A stretch of 64,000 nt of DNA from positions 119,188-183,187 of the forward strand of contig NZ_RBIN01000008.1 in assembly GCF_003633775.1 (NCBI RefSeq), given 5' to 3'. The notes under the pieces were generated by a model. It worked only from the letters and a program-made list of their open reading frames with translations, did no database searches and was not told where the DNA came from. The translations under genes and the position numbers were made by a program. How positions within the stretch are numbered: position 1 is the stretch's first letter; each line of letters starts with the position of its first letter. Origin of the DNA: Kushneria sinocarnis (lineage in GTDB: Bacteria; Pseudomonadota; Gammaproteobacteria; Pseudomonadales; Halomonadaceae). This document shows positions 1 through 8,076 of the stretch, piece by piece.

Positions 1-1438
1 ATCCCTGCACCGACACCCCTTCGCGCGGCGGCGCCGCACACGCCTCGGTGGGAAAGATCAGTGCATCGAGCCTGTTTTCCTGCATGAAACCGCGAAGACG
101 GTCGCGCAGTTTCGGCAGCCGGTGGGTCAGCACATCCAGATAGCGGGGCGAGCCTGCCATGCTCTCCTCCAGCCGCTCCTTCATGCCGCGGATGCGACTG
201 ATCGAGATGGGCGGTTCCTGCGAAGCACTGCCCGGCTGCTGCTGCCGGCGGTGATTGATGCGCTCGCAGCGCGCCAGCAGCTGCCTGAGATCATGAGGCT
301 GGTGCTCTCCGAACTGGCGCAGATAACGCTCCAGCTGTGGCTCGAACTCGGCCTCGTGGACCGGCGCCACCACGCTCGGCCAGAGATCGTAATAGATTTC
401 CCCCAGCCGCACATCGACCAGCCGGGCACCTGCATCCTCCATCTCGTGCAAGGCGCGGCCGAACCGCTGCTCGATGGCCGGATCGCCATGATCACGCTGT
501 CGGATCACCCCGATCCGGGCCTGCTGCAACTGCTCTTGCGGAGATGGCGTCGCTCCCTCGCGGGGGCCTGTGAAGCGGGGAGGATGCTGCTGATTGACAT
601 TAGTGGCATCGTCGGCCTTGTCGGTGCCACTCATGGCTTCCAGCACCCAGGCCGCACCGGTGACGCTGCGGGTCAGCGGGGCCGGGGTATCGAAGGACAG
701 CGCCAGCGGAATGACGCCATCGCGGGAGACCCGGCCCAGCGTGGGCCGCGCGGCCACCAGGCCGGCGGCATGCGCCGGTCCCCGGGCCGAGCCTTCGGTA
801 TCAGTGCCCACGGCAAAGGCCGCGAAATTGGCCGCCACCGCCGCCGCCGGGCCACTGCTGGAGCCGAGCACGCTGTAATCGGGATTGCGCGGATTGCGCG
901 ATACCCCGCCCAGCGAACTGTAACCGGGCTGACCGTAACTGGCGGCGAACTCGGTCATGTTGGCCTTGCCCAGCACGATGGCCCCGGCGTTCTGCAACCG
1001 TCTGACGAGGGTAGCGCTGTCTTCGGGCATGGCCGATTTCAGCGCCATCGAACCACCGGTGGTGGGGTGGCCGATGACATCGATATTGTCCTTGACCACG
1101 AACGGGATACCGTAGAGGGGGCCATGCGCCTGCTGATCGCGGCGCGCATCCAGCCGCCGGGCGCGCTCGAGCGCCTGTCGGTTGTGCTGGTGCAGGATGG
1201 CATTGATGTGCGGCCCCTGATCGTCATAGGCCCGCATGCGGCGCTGATAGAAGCGTACCAGCTCGGCCGAGCTGATCGCCCCGCTGTCCAGTGCTGCCTT
1301 CAGCTCGGGCAGGGTGGCGTTCAGCGGATCGAACCCCGAACCGGCCGCCACCGGGCCGGCATGCAGGAAACCGATGCTCGCCAGAACCATGAGCACTCCC
1401 CCCGGCAGTGCCCATCGACGCAGTCGCGCCAGTCGCAT
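1..1438 (-). CDS. Amidase-signature family protein, 3' end cut off by window edge
   Basis: Partial gene; the stop codon lies before base 1. The visible protein (about 479 residues) has the amidase-signature fold: GIPFVVKDNID carries the catalytic lysine, LGSSSGPAAAVAA is the serine-rich loop with the cis-serine, and GTDTEGSARGPA carries the nucleophilic serine. Family members hydrolyse amide bonds, but the substrate cannot be read from sequence. The N-terminus (MRLARLRRWALPGGVLMVLA) is basic then hydrophobic and ends near AGPVAAG, so it looks like a signal peptide and the enzyme is probably exported. The start at 1438 follows a strong GGGGGAGGG ribosome site. The loop reads GTDTEGS where GSDTGGS is usual. 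Confident on family, not on substrate. Confidence 0.88.
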   Translation of the reverse strand, partial: MRLARLRRWALPGGVLMVLASIGFLHAGPVAAGSGFDPLNATLPELKAALDSGAISSAELVRFYQRRMRAYDDQGPHINAILHQHNRQALERARRLDARRDQQAHGPLYGIPFVVKDNIDVIGHPTTGGSMALKSAMPEDSATLVRRLQNAGAIVLGKANMTEFAASYGQPGYSSLGGVSRNPRNPDYSVLGSSSGPAAAVAANFAAFAVGTDTEGSARGPAHAAGLVAARPTLGRVSRDGVIPLALSFDTPAPLTRSVTGAAWVLEAMSGTDKADDATNVNQQHPPRFTGPREGATPSPQEQLQQARIGVIRQRDHGDPAIEQRFGRALHEMEDAGARLVDVRLGEIYYDLWPSVVAPVHEAEFEPQLERYLRQFGEHQPHDLRQLLARCERINHRRQQQPGSASQEPPISISRIRGMKERLEESMAGSPRYLDVLTHRLPKLRDRLRGFMQENRLDALIFPTEACAAPPREGVSVQG

Positions 1439-1605
1439 ACGACCCTCCCCCGGGGTATGGCATGCGTGTATGTGCCAGAGATATCGACGCTGTCACTCGG
1501 TTATCCGGCGATATCGATGCCCAGGGTAACGAAAGGCACACTCTGATGCCAACCGGGGGGTGCCGGCAGGCGCGTGATGGCGCAATCGGCACAGCAGGAA
1601 GGTCG

Positions 1606-1920
1606 TCAGCCCGCCTCAAGGGTCTGCAGCAGATCGGGCAGGGCCGATTCGAGCCGCAGCGCCGGACTGCGACCACCACGCGGGGCGGTGGTCAGCCAGC
1701 CGGCCGCGGACAGGGCTGCGGCGCTGCGTCGAACCAGCGCATGCTCGATTTCAAAACGGCGCGCCAGCCGACCGGTATCCACGCCCGTTCGGCGCCCGTC
1801 GCCCGCATCCTGCTGCGCCTCGATCACGGCAGCGAGCAGCACCGCTTCCAGTGGCTGCAGCGCCGGCCGGGCTGCCAGAATCCGCCCGACCAGCGCCTCG
1901 AAGGCGGCCTCGTCTGCCAT
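1606..1920 (-). CDS. Small helix-turn-helix-like protein coupled to the YdeP-type oxidoreductase
   Basis: A 104-residue protein whose ATG shares one base with the stop codon of the preceding oxidoreductase gene (TGATG), so the two are almost certainly translated together. It is predicted to be largely helical; residues 45-85 (roughly TGRLARRFEIEHALVRRSAA followed by LSAAGWLTT and a basic APRGGRSP turn) look like a winged-helix DNA-binding unit. I do not recognise a named family. Because of the coupling it may regulate, or help mature, the molybdoenzyme. That is inference from position only. Confidence 0.7.
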   Translation of the reverse strand: MADEAAFEALVGRILAARPALQPLEAVLLAAVIEAQQDAGDGRRTGVDTGRLARRFEIEHALVRRSAAALSAAGWLTTAPRGGRSPALRLESALPDLLQTLEAG

Positions 1921-4202
1921 CAGGCCAGCCGTGCGCTCTTCTCCAGCCGAATCGCGACCGACTTGGAGGTCGGCGTATTGCTCTTCAGACCGACACTGTC
2001 GAGCGGAATCAGCGGGTTGGTTTCGGGATAGTAGGCTGCCGCACAGCCGGCCGGGGTATCATACTCCACCACCCGGAAGCCGTTGGCACGCCGCTCGCGG
2101 CCGTCCGCGGCATCGCCGATCAGGTCAACCCAGTCATTCTTCGCCAGCCCCAGGCGGGCCATGTCGGCACTGCTCAGAAAGACCACCCGCCGCGTGCCTT
2201 CGACCCCCCGGTAGCGGTCGTTGTAACCGTAGACGGTGGTGTTGTACTGATCGTGACTGCGCAGCGTCTGCAGCGTGACCCAGCCTTCGCGATCGCGCAG
2301 CTGCTGATGCATGATCGCCTCGGGCAGAGGCGCATCCGAGAACTCGGCGCACCCACTGGCGGTGGGAAACTCCCGCCGGGCGCCCGGATTGCCCAGCCAG
2401 AAGCCACGCGGCTGACGGACCCGGTTGTTGAAGTCGGCAAATCCCGGAATCACGGCGGCGATCTGCTCGCGAATGCGGTCGTAATCCTCGGCCAGCGACA
2501 GCCAGTCGACCACTTCGCTGCCCACGGCGCGATGAGCGATATTGGTCAGAATGGTAATCTCCGGGCGCAGATCCGGTGACGCCGGCTCGTGGATGCCGGC
2601 CGAACCGTGCACCATGCTCATTGAATCCTCGACCGTGATCAGCTGCGGCGCCCCATCGGCGCGACGGTCGATCTCGACCCGGCCCACGCACGGCAGGATC
2701 AGCGCATCGCTGCCGGTCACCAGATGGCTGCGGTTGAGCTTGGTGCTGATGTGCACGGTCAGGTTGCAGCTGGAGAGCGCTTCTTCACAGACTTCGGAGT
2801 CCGAGGTGGCGCGGGCGAAATTGCCCCCCAGTCCGATGAACACCTTCGCCCTGCCAGCGCGCATGGCACGGATGGCGTTGACGGTATCGACACCATGCTC
2901 ACGCGGCATGGGGACGCCGTAGTAGGCCTCCAGCGCATCCAGCAGCGCCGGCTTGGGACGCTCGAAGATGCCCATGGTGCGATCACCCTGCACATTGGAG
3001 TGACCGCGTACCGGACAGGTGCCGGCGCCGGGCTTGCCGATGTTGCCGCGCAGCAGCAGGAAGTTGACGATCTCGCGGATCATCACCACCGAGTGCTGAT
3101 GCTGGGTAATGCCCATCGCCCAGCAGCAGATGGTGGCATTGGAGCGGATGTAGACCTCGGCGGCCTGGGTGATCTCTTCCCGGCTCAGGCCGGACTGATC
3201 CTCGATCGCCTCCCATGACGTGGCCTCGACCGCCTGCTGCCAGCCCTCGAACCCGTGGGTATACTGCGCGATGAAGTCGTGATCGATGATGTTGCCGTCG
3301 CGCGCTTCCCGTTCGAACACCACCTTGGCCATGCCGCGAATGGCGGCCATGTCCCCGCCCAGATGGGGCCGGAAGTAGAGCGAACTGATGCGATGGCTGC
3401 CGCCGCGCAGCATTTCGAGCTTTTTCTGCGGATCGGCGAAGCGCTCCAGCCCGCGTTCGCGCAGGGTATTGAAGGCGACGATCTCGCAGCCGCGCTCGGC
3501 CGCTTCGCGCAGCGTGCCCAGCATGCGCGGATGGTTGGTGCCCGGGTTCTGACCGAAGGTAAAGATGGCCTCGGCCCGCTCGAAGTCATCCAGCAGCACG
3601 CTGCCCTTGCCGATCCCCAGTGACTCGCTCAGCGCGGTGCCGCTGGCCTCATGACACATGTTGGAGCAGTCCGGCAGGTTGTTGGTGCCGTACAGCCGGG
3701 CCAGCAGCTGAAAGACATAGGCCGACTCGTTGGCGGCCTTGCCGGAGGTATAGAACAGGGCCTGATCGGGATGATCGAGGGCCTTCAGATGTTCGGCGAC
3801 CAGCGCATAGGCGTCCTCCCAGCTGACCGGCTCATAGTGGTCGGTCCGGGCGTTGTAGCGCATCGGCGAGGTCAGCCGGCCCTGATCCTCGAGACGGTAG
3901 TCGTCCCACTGTTTCATCTCGGCGACGCTGTAGCGCTCGAAGAACTTCGGCGTCACCCGCTTGGCGGTGGCCTCCCAGGTGACCGCCTTGACCCCGTTCT
4001 CGCAGAACTCGAACGAGGAGCCGTGCTCGGGATCCCCCCAGGCACAGCCGGGACAGTCGAACCCATCGGGCTGATTCATCTTCAGCAGCGAGCGCACATT
4101 GGCAAGCGGTGCCCGGCTGTGCCGGATGTGCTGGCCGACCGCGCGCAGTGCCCCCCAGCCGGCAGCCGGGTGGGTATATTGAAAGATGCGTTCCCTGGAC
4201 AT
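1920..4202 (-). CDS. FdhF/YdeP-family molybdopterin oxidoreductase
   Basis: A 760-residue protein that closely follows E. coli YdeP (759 residues) along its length. Landmarks include MNQPDGFDCPGCAWGDPEHG near the N-terminus, ALFYTSGKAANESAYVFQLL, the DCSNMCHEASG loop that would hold the molybdenum-ligating cysteine, GQNPGTNHPRMLGTLREA, CPVRGHSNVQGDRTMG and the C-terminal RSHDQYNTTVYGYNDRYRG dinucleotide-binding region. The family binds a bis-molybdopterin guanine dinucleotide cofactor; YdeP is linked to acid resistance in E. coli but its physiological substrate is unsettled. fdhD lies 37 bases upstream on the same strand, as expected for an enzyme needing cofactor sulfuration, and the small helix-turn-helix-like gene overlaps its stop codon. 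No Tat signal, so cytoplasmic. Confidence 0.93.
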   Translation of the reverse strand: MSRERIFQYTHPAAGWGALRAVGQHIRHSRAPLANVRSLLKMNQPDGFDCPGCAWGDPEHGSSFEFCENGVKAVTWEATAKRVTPKFFERYSVAEMKQWDDYRLEDQGRLTSPMRYNARTDHYEPVSWEDAYALVAEHLKALDHPDQALFYTSGKAANESAYVFQLLARLYGTNNLPDCSNMCHEASGTALSESLGIGKGSVLLDDFERAEAIFTFGQNPGTNHPRMLGTLREAAERGCEIVAFNTLRERGLERFADPQKKLEMLRGGSHRISSLYFRPHLGGDMAAIRGMAKVVFEREARDGNIIDHDFIAQYTHGFEGWQQAVEATSWEAIEDQSGLSREEITQAAEVYIRSNATICCWAMGITQHQHSVVMIREIVNFLLLRGNIGKPGAGTCPVRGHSNVQGDRTMGIFERPKPALLDALEAYYGVPMPREHGVDTVNAIRAMRAGRAKVFIGLGGNFARATSDSEVCEEALSSCNLTVHISTKLNRSHLVTGSDALILPCVGRVEIDRRADGAPQLITVEDSMSMVHGSAGIHEPASPDLRPEITILTNIAHRAVGSEVVDWLSLAEDYDRIREQIAAVIPGFADFNNRVRQPRGFWLGNPGARREFPTASGCAEFSDAPLPEAIMHQQLRDREGWVTLQTLRSHDQYNTTVYGYNDRYRGVEGTRRVVFLSSADMARLGLAKNDWVDLIGDAADGRERRANGFRVVEYDTPAGCAAAYYPETNPLIPLDSVGLKSNTPTSKSVAIRLEKSARLA

Positions 4203-4239
4203 GTAACGTTACTCCGGTGAATCAGGCAGGCCGCCCGGG

Positions 4240-5034
4240 TCAGTGGTTGCCGCTGAGCAGGGTCAGGCGACGCCCCCGATGGCAGCAGATCAGGTTGAGC
4301 GCACACAGTCGGGCGATCTCCACCGCCAGGTTGGAAGGCAGCGACAGTGTGGCCAGAGTGGGTATATCGGCACGAACCGCCTTTTGCACCAGCTCCAGGC
4401 TGCAACGGCTTGAAATCAGTACCAGTGCCGGCCGCCGCCCCTCCCTCAGGCCGGCGCCGATGAGCTTGTCGAGCGCGTTGTGACGGCCGATGTCACGCCC
4501 GGTGCCGAGACGTGCGCCGTGCTCGTCCAGCGCCAGCGCCATGTGCATGCCGGGGCTGGCCAGCTCCTCGAGCCATTCGAGGGCAGCGTTGAGCCGGGGC
4601 ACCGACGGGGGCGGCGTGGGCGGCAGCCGCCTGAGCCCCTCCAGCATCTGCGCCTCCTCGGCGCTGCCACAGCGGCCGCAACTCGAGGCCGAAGCCGTCA
4701 CCCGACGGCGATCGGCGGCCAGCTGCTCGATGTGAGCCGGCACGGCCAGGCGGACTCGTACGCCGTGGCGGAGTCGATCCACGGTGATATCGCGCACCTG
4801 GGCGGTACGGGTGATCAGGCCTTCACTCCAGGCAAAGCCGAGTGCCCAGTGCTCGAGCGCTTCCGGCGTGGCAAGCACCGAAGCGAAGGCGGTGTCATTG
4901 AAGGACAGCGTGACCGGCTGTTCAACCGGCCCGGCCAGGGTATCGCTGGGGGTGGCGGTGGCATCCTCGAGCTCGGCGGGACGTTCATCGGCTCGTGATG
5001 CGGAGGCAACCTGCGAACGGGTGCAGGCAGTCAT
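4240..5034 (-). CDS. fdhD: Formate dehydrogenase accessory sulfurtransferase FdhD
   Basis: FdhD takes sulfur from a cysteine desulfurase and passes it to the molybdenum cofactor of formate-dehydrogenase-type enzymes. The protein is 264 residues. The conserved CxxC motif is present as SSCGRCG (cysteines at about 119 and 122), and the cofactor-binding part reads GTGRDIGRHNALDKLIGAGL. The ORF is open eleven codons further upstream, but the ATG at 5034 is preceded by GGAGGGAGGTCACA, a near-ideal ribosome site, so I start there. It is the first gene of an apparent three-gene operon with the YdeP-type oxidoreductase, the probable client, and the small helix-turn-helix-like protein. Confidence 0.95.
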   Translation of the reverse strand: MTACTRSQVASASRADERPAELEDATATPSDTLAGPVEQPVTLSFNDTAFASVLATPEALEHWALGFAWSEGLITRTAQVRDITVDRLRHGVRVRLAVPAHIEQLAADRRRVTASASSCGRCGSAEEAQMLEGLRRLPPTPPPSVPRLNAALEWLEELASPGMHMALALDEHGARLGTGRDIGRHNALDKLIGAGLREGRRPALVLISSRCSLELVQKAVRADIPTLATLSLPSNLAVEIARLCALNLICCHRGRRLTLLSGNH

Positions 5035-5169
5035 TGTGACCTCCCTCCGGGTTCTCGACCGCGGCATACGGGTCGAACCGGGTCATGGTGCAACATGGCG
5101 TTACATCATACCCGAGTCATCATCAGCCTGCTAATCGGTTAGCCATATCGTCTAATGAAAGAACCTGCA

Positions 5170-5835
5170 TCAGGCCGGCAGACGCTGTGCCTGGAGCCAG
5201 TCACGCGCCTCCGACAGCGACTCGCAGACCCGGGTGGCAGCACTGAAGTCATGATCGCTGCTGTAGGCGTTGGGAATCGCCAGCACCTCGAGACCCGCCG
5301 CTGCAGCAGACATCACCCCGTGATGGGTATCCTCCAGCGCCACGGCCTGCGCGGCACTCAGCTGCATCTGCTCGAGCCCGCTCAGATAGCTTTCCGGATG
5401 CGGCTTGGAGTGGGTGACCTCGTTGCGGGTCACGATCGCCTCGAACCAGTGGGCCAGATCATGATGCTCGAGCGTCGGCATCAGCTCCTCGCGACCGCTT
5501 CCGGTAATCAGTGCCAGTCGCAGTCCCTGCTCACGTGCCCAGCCGAGGATCTCCGTGGCATGCGCCATCAGCGCAATGGGCTGCTCGCTGAAGCGCTGGC
5601 GGGTCAGCGATACCTTGGCCTGGATCAGCGTCTCGTCGGGGACCGTCAGACCGTGATCCTCGCGTACCATGGCGACACAGGTCGGCACCGGATTGCCCGA
5701 GTAGCGCCGCTTGTACTCCGCGTCACTGATTTCGACCCCGTACGGCGCCAGTATCTCGTTCCAGACGAGATGGTGCGCCCGTTCGGAATCCGCCAGTGTG
5801 CCATCGAAATCGAACAGCAGCCCTTCAAGCGCCAT
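5170..5835 (-). CDS. HAD-superfamily phosphatase, beta-phosphoglucomutase/YqaB-like
   Basis: A 221-residue HAD hydrolase of the subfamily with a helical cap after motif I. Motif I is LLFDFDGTLADSE, with the nucleophile Asp and acid/base Asp two residues apart; motif II is ALITGSGRE; motif III lysine is in HSKPHPESY; motif IV is ALEDTHHGVMSAAAAGL. Substrates in this group are small phosphorylated sugars or metabolites; the sequence does not decide which. The ORF is open further upstream, but residues before MALEGLLFDFDG are not typical of the family and the ATG at 5835 has GGAGAGAG in front, so that start is used. It stands alone, with its 5' end facing the FhuF-like gene. Confidence 0.88.
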   Translation of the reverse strand: MALEGLLFDFDGTLADSERAHHLVWNEILAPYGVEISDAEYKRRYSGNPVPTCVAMVREDHGLTVPDETLIQAKVSLTRQRFSEQPIALMAHATEILGWAREQGLRLALITGSGREELMPTLEHHDLAHWFEAIVTRNEVTHSKPHPESYLSGLEQMQLSAAQAVALEDTHHGVMSAAAAGLEVLAIPNAYSSDHDFSAATRVCESLSEARDWLQAQRLPA

Positions 5836-5935
5836 GGCTCTCTCCTCTCCCTGCGCCAGCATGAATCCGCGACCATAGCATACCCGCCAATCGCCGGGGT
5901 CATGCCCTGCCGCATCAGCGCACCTTTTGCTAGAA

Positions 5936-5950
5936 TGAGAGTAGTTTTCA
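5936..5950. promoter_or_regulatory. Putative Fur box before the FhuF-like gene
   Basis: TGAGAGTAGTTTTCA agrees with the 7-1-7 Fur motif TGATAATNATTATCA at 11 of 14 scored positions and lies 35 bases before the ATG of a ferric-reductase gene. Position and product fit iron repression. The match is not perfect, so binding is inferred. Confidence 0.55.
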
Positions 5951-5985
5951 TTTGTCATCGAGTCCGACGCGACTCCGGGAGACTC

Positions 5986-6756
5986 ATGTTCGCCGCCTAC
6001 TATCCCGAACGCTTCAGCGGCTACCGGGAAGCGCTGGTGCTGCGCAGTGAACTGCGGGCCTCGTCAGCTCCGGACAGGGTGATCGCCGGATCCGATCTGC
6101 TCGAACCGGACGTTCTCCAGCCACTGCTGGACCGCTTCGCCGGGGACCAGGGACTGAGCGATCCCCGGGCGATCGCCACCCAGTGGTCGAAACACTACCT
6201 GAGCCGGCTGCTCATCAGCGTGGTCATCATCGAACTGCGCCTCGACCGCCATCTGCCCACGGCTCTCGATGAGCTCGATATCGCCTTCGACGAACGCGGC
6301 ATCGCCACTGCCTTCGGCCTGACCCACGCCGGCACGCAGAGTCTCGACAACGGCTGTGCCCGCTTCTGCAGCCTGATCTCTGCGCACATGACGCCGCTGA
6401 TTGCCAGCCTCGCGCGTCAGGTGCGGCTTTCCCCCCGGGTGCTCTGGAGCAATGCGGCCGGATATTTCGAGTTCGTGGTGGGGGCCCTGGCGGAGTGCGA
6501 TGACATCAGCGAGTGGCAGCTGAGTGGCGCGCGCGAAGTGCTCAAGCGACGCTGGCTGCCCGACCGTCAGCGCAACCCCTTCTATCAGCCGGTCGAGTAC
6601 GTCGATACCGTGGACAACGCCGGTCAACCGGATATCTGGCGCTGCCGCCGCATGTGCTGCATGCGCTATCTGGATGAGTCACTCGGCGAATGCGGCAACT
6701 GCCCGCGCCTCAAGCCCCGTCGTGGCACGGAGGAGCGTCAGGCCGCCACGACCTGA
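5986..6756 (+). CDS. FhuF-like siderophore-iron reductase
   Basis: A 256-residue protein of the FhuF/ferric iron reductase family, which releases iron from imported ferric siderophores by reduction in the cytoplasm. The diagnostic part is the C-terminus: CRRMCCMRYLDESLGECGNC, with paired cysteines, a ten-residue gap and CxxC, the unusual ligand spacing of the FhuF [2Fe-2S] cluster. The central region (NAAGYFEFVVGAL, then QPVEYVD) is typical of the family. The ATG at 5986 follows GGGAGACTC; longer open frames upstream have no family resemblance. It faces the aerobactin operon tail to tail, 12 bases from the iucD stop, and has a Fur-box-like site upstream. Likely partner of the aerobactin system. 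Confidence 0.88.
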   Translation: MFAAYYPERFSGYREALVLRSELRASSAPDRVIAGSDLLEPDVLQPLLDRFAGDQGLSDPRAIATQWSKHYLSRLLISVVIIELRLDRHLPTALDELDIAFDERGIATAFGLTHAGTQSLDNGCARFCSLISAHMTPLIASLARQVRLSPRVLWSNAAGYFEFVVGALAECDDISEWQLSGAREVLKRRWLPDRQRNPFYQPVEYVDTVDNAGQPDIWRCRRMCCMRYLDESLGECGNCPRLKPRRGTEERQAATT

Positions 6757-6768
6757 CGCCCGCGCCGG

Positions 6769-8076
6769 CTACGGGTCCCGGGCTTCGAGCGGACGCCACT
6801 CCACCGGCCCCGGGTCATCCCCGATATCGAACACCTCGCGGCCGGTCACGTGGTTGAGGATCACCGCCGAGCGCCACGCCATCAGCGAGAGCTGGGGCTC
6901 GGCAATGCCGTAGCGGGTCCGGCCGGCATTGACGGCATAGAGATGGTGCTGCGAAGGGCCATCCCAGTCGATCATGAAGTGATCACCCACCGTAATGCTG
7001 CCATCGTCATTGAGCGCCAGTCGCTCGCGCAGCGGCGCCATGCACTCCGGCAGACTGGACTGAAAGCCGGTGGCAAAGATCACCACATCGGCGTCGAAGC
7101 GCTCGCGGTCCCCGGTCAGGCCATGCTGGGTCCACAGCCGGAAGCCTTCGCCCACCGACTCCATGTCCACCGCCTCGCGATGCGGCAGCAGATGTGCCCA
7201 GCGCGGTTCGCCCAGCACATCGAAGCGGTGATAGAGCTGCTGGTGGATGTTCAAAAGTGCCGCCGGGGTAATCCCGTCACTGGCATATTTCTGCGCCAGT
7301 ACCTCGCGTTGGCGCGTGGCGTCATCGAGCTCGGTAAACCAGTTGGTATAGTCCGGCGTGAAATACTCGTTGGTAAAGGCCGTTTCATCCAGCGGCTGGA
7401 AATTGCGCCGCCGTGACAGCCAGTGCAGCGATGCCGGCGTGCCCCAGTGGCCGTTGAGGGCATTGATGAAGATATCCGCACCGCTCTGCCCGCCGCCGAC
7501 AATGACCACTCGCTGCCGGCTGAAATCGCGGGAGCGGTGGGCAATGTTTTCGGCATGCAGGCAGCGCGGTCCCGTCAGGGGCTCGGCAAAGGCCGGCAGC
7601 CAGGGTCGCTTGCCGGTCCCCAGACAGAGGTGGCGGGCACGATGGCTGCCGTGATCGGTGACCAGGCGGAAGTGGTCATCGACGAAATCGACCTCGCGCA
7701 CGCCGCAGCCCAGCGAGACATTGGGCAGGTGCTCTGCCACCCAGCGCAGGTAGTCCGAAAATTCGGCGCGGCTGACCGTCGACAGTTCGGCGTTGAGAAA
7801 GCGGTAAAAGCGCCGGTGCGCGACCAGATAGCTGAGAAAGCTGTGCGGGCTGGTGGGTGCCACACCGGTCACCAGATCCTTCAGGAAGCCGGTCTGCAAA
7901 TGGGTATCCGGCAGCAGCATGCCGCCGTGCCAGACATAATCACGCTGGCGATCGAAGAACTGCGCCGTGAACGATGGCACATGGCTGTCGGCCAGTGCCG
8001 CGATGCTGAGATTGAAGGGGCCGGCCCCGATTCCAGCCAGATCGAGACGGCGCTCGTCATGCAACGGTTCACTCAT
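6769..8076 (-). CDS. iucD: L-lysine N6-monooxygenase (aerobactin synthesis)
   Basis: IucD hydroxylates the side-chain amine of L-lysine using FAD, NADPH and O2, the first step of aerobactin synthesis. The 435-residue protein has the FAD motif GIGAGPFNLSIAAL at residues 16-29, the substrate region LPDTHLQTGFLKDLVT, and the NADPH-binding GGGQSGADIFINAL near residue 190. The class also includes ornithine hydroxylases; lysine is preferred because all four iuc genes are here in canonical order. It overlaps iucC by eight bases and is the last gene of the operon. Confidence 0.93.
   Translation of the reverse strand: MSEPLHDERRLDLAGIGAGPFNLSIAALADSHVPSFTAQFFDRQRDYVWHGGMLLPDTHLQTGFLKDLVTGVAPTSPHSFLSYLVAHRRFYRFLNAELSTVSRAEFSDYLRWVAEHLPNVSLGCGVREVDFVDDHFRLVTDHGSHRARHLCLGTGKRPWLPAFAEPLTGPRCLHAENIAHRSRDFSRQRVVIVGGGQSGADIFINALNGHWGTPASLHWLSRRRNFQPLDETAFTNEYFTPDYTNWFTELDDATRQREVLAQKYASDGITPAALLNIHQQLYHRFDVLGEPRWAHLLPHREAVDMESVGEGFRLWTQHGLTGDRERFDADVVIFATGFQSSLPECMAPLRERLALNDDGSITVGDHFMIDWDGPSQHHLYAVNAGRTRYGIAEPQLSLMAWRSAVILNHVTGREVFDIGDDPGPVEWRPLEARDP

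Noticed and set aside
122..1546. 474-codon plus-strand frame at the window start
   Set aside because: The opposite strand encodes an amidase with catalytic motifs, a signal peptide and a strong ribosome site.
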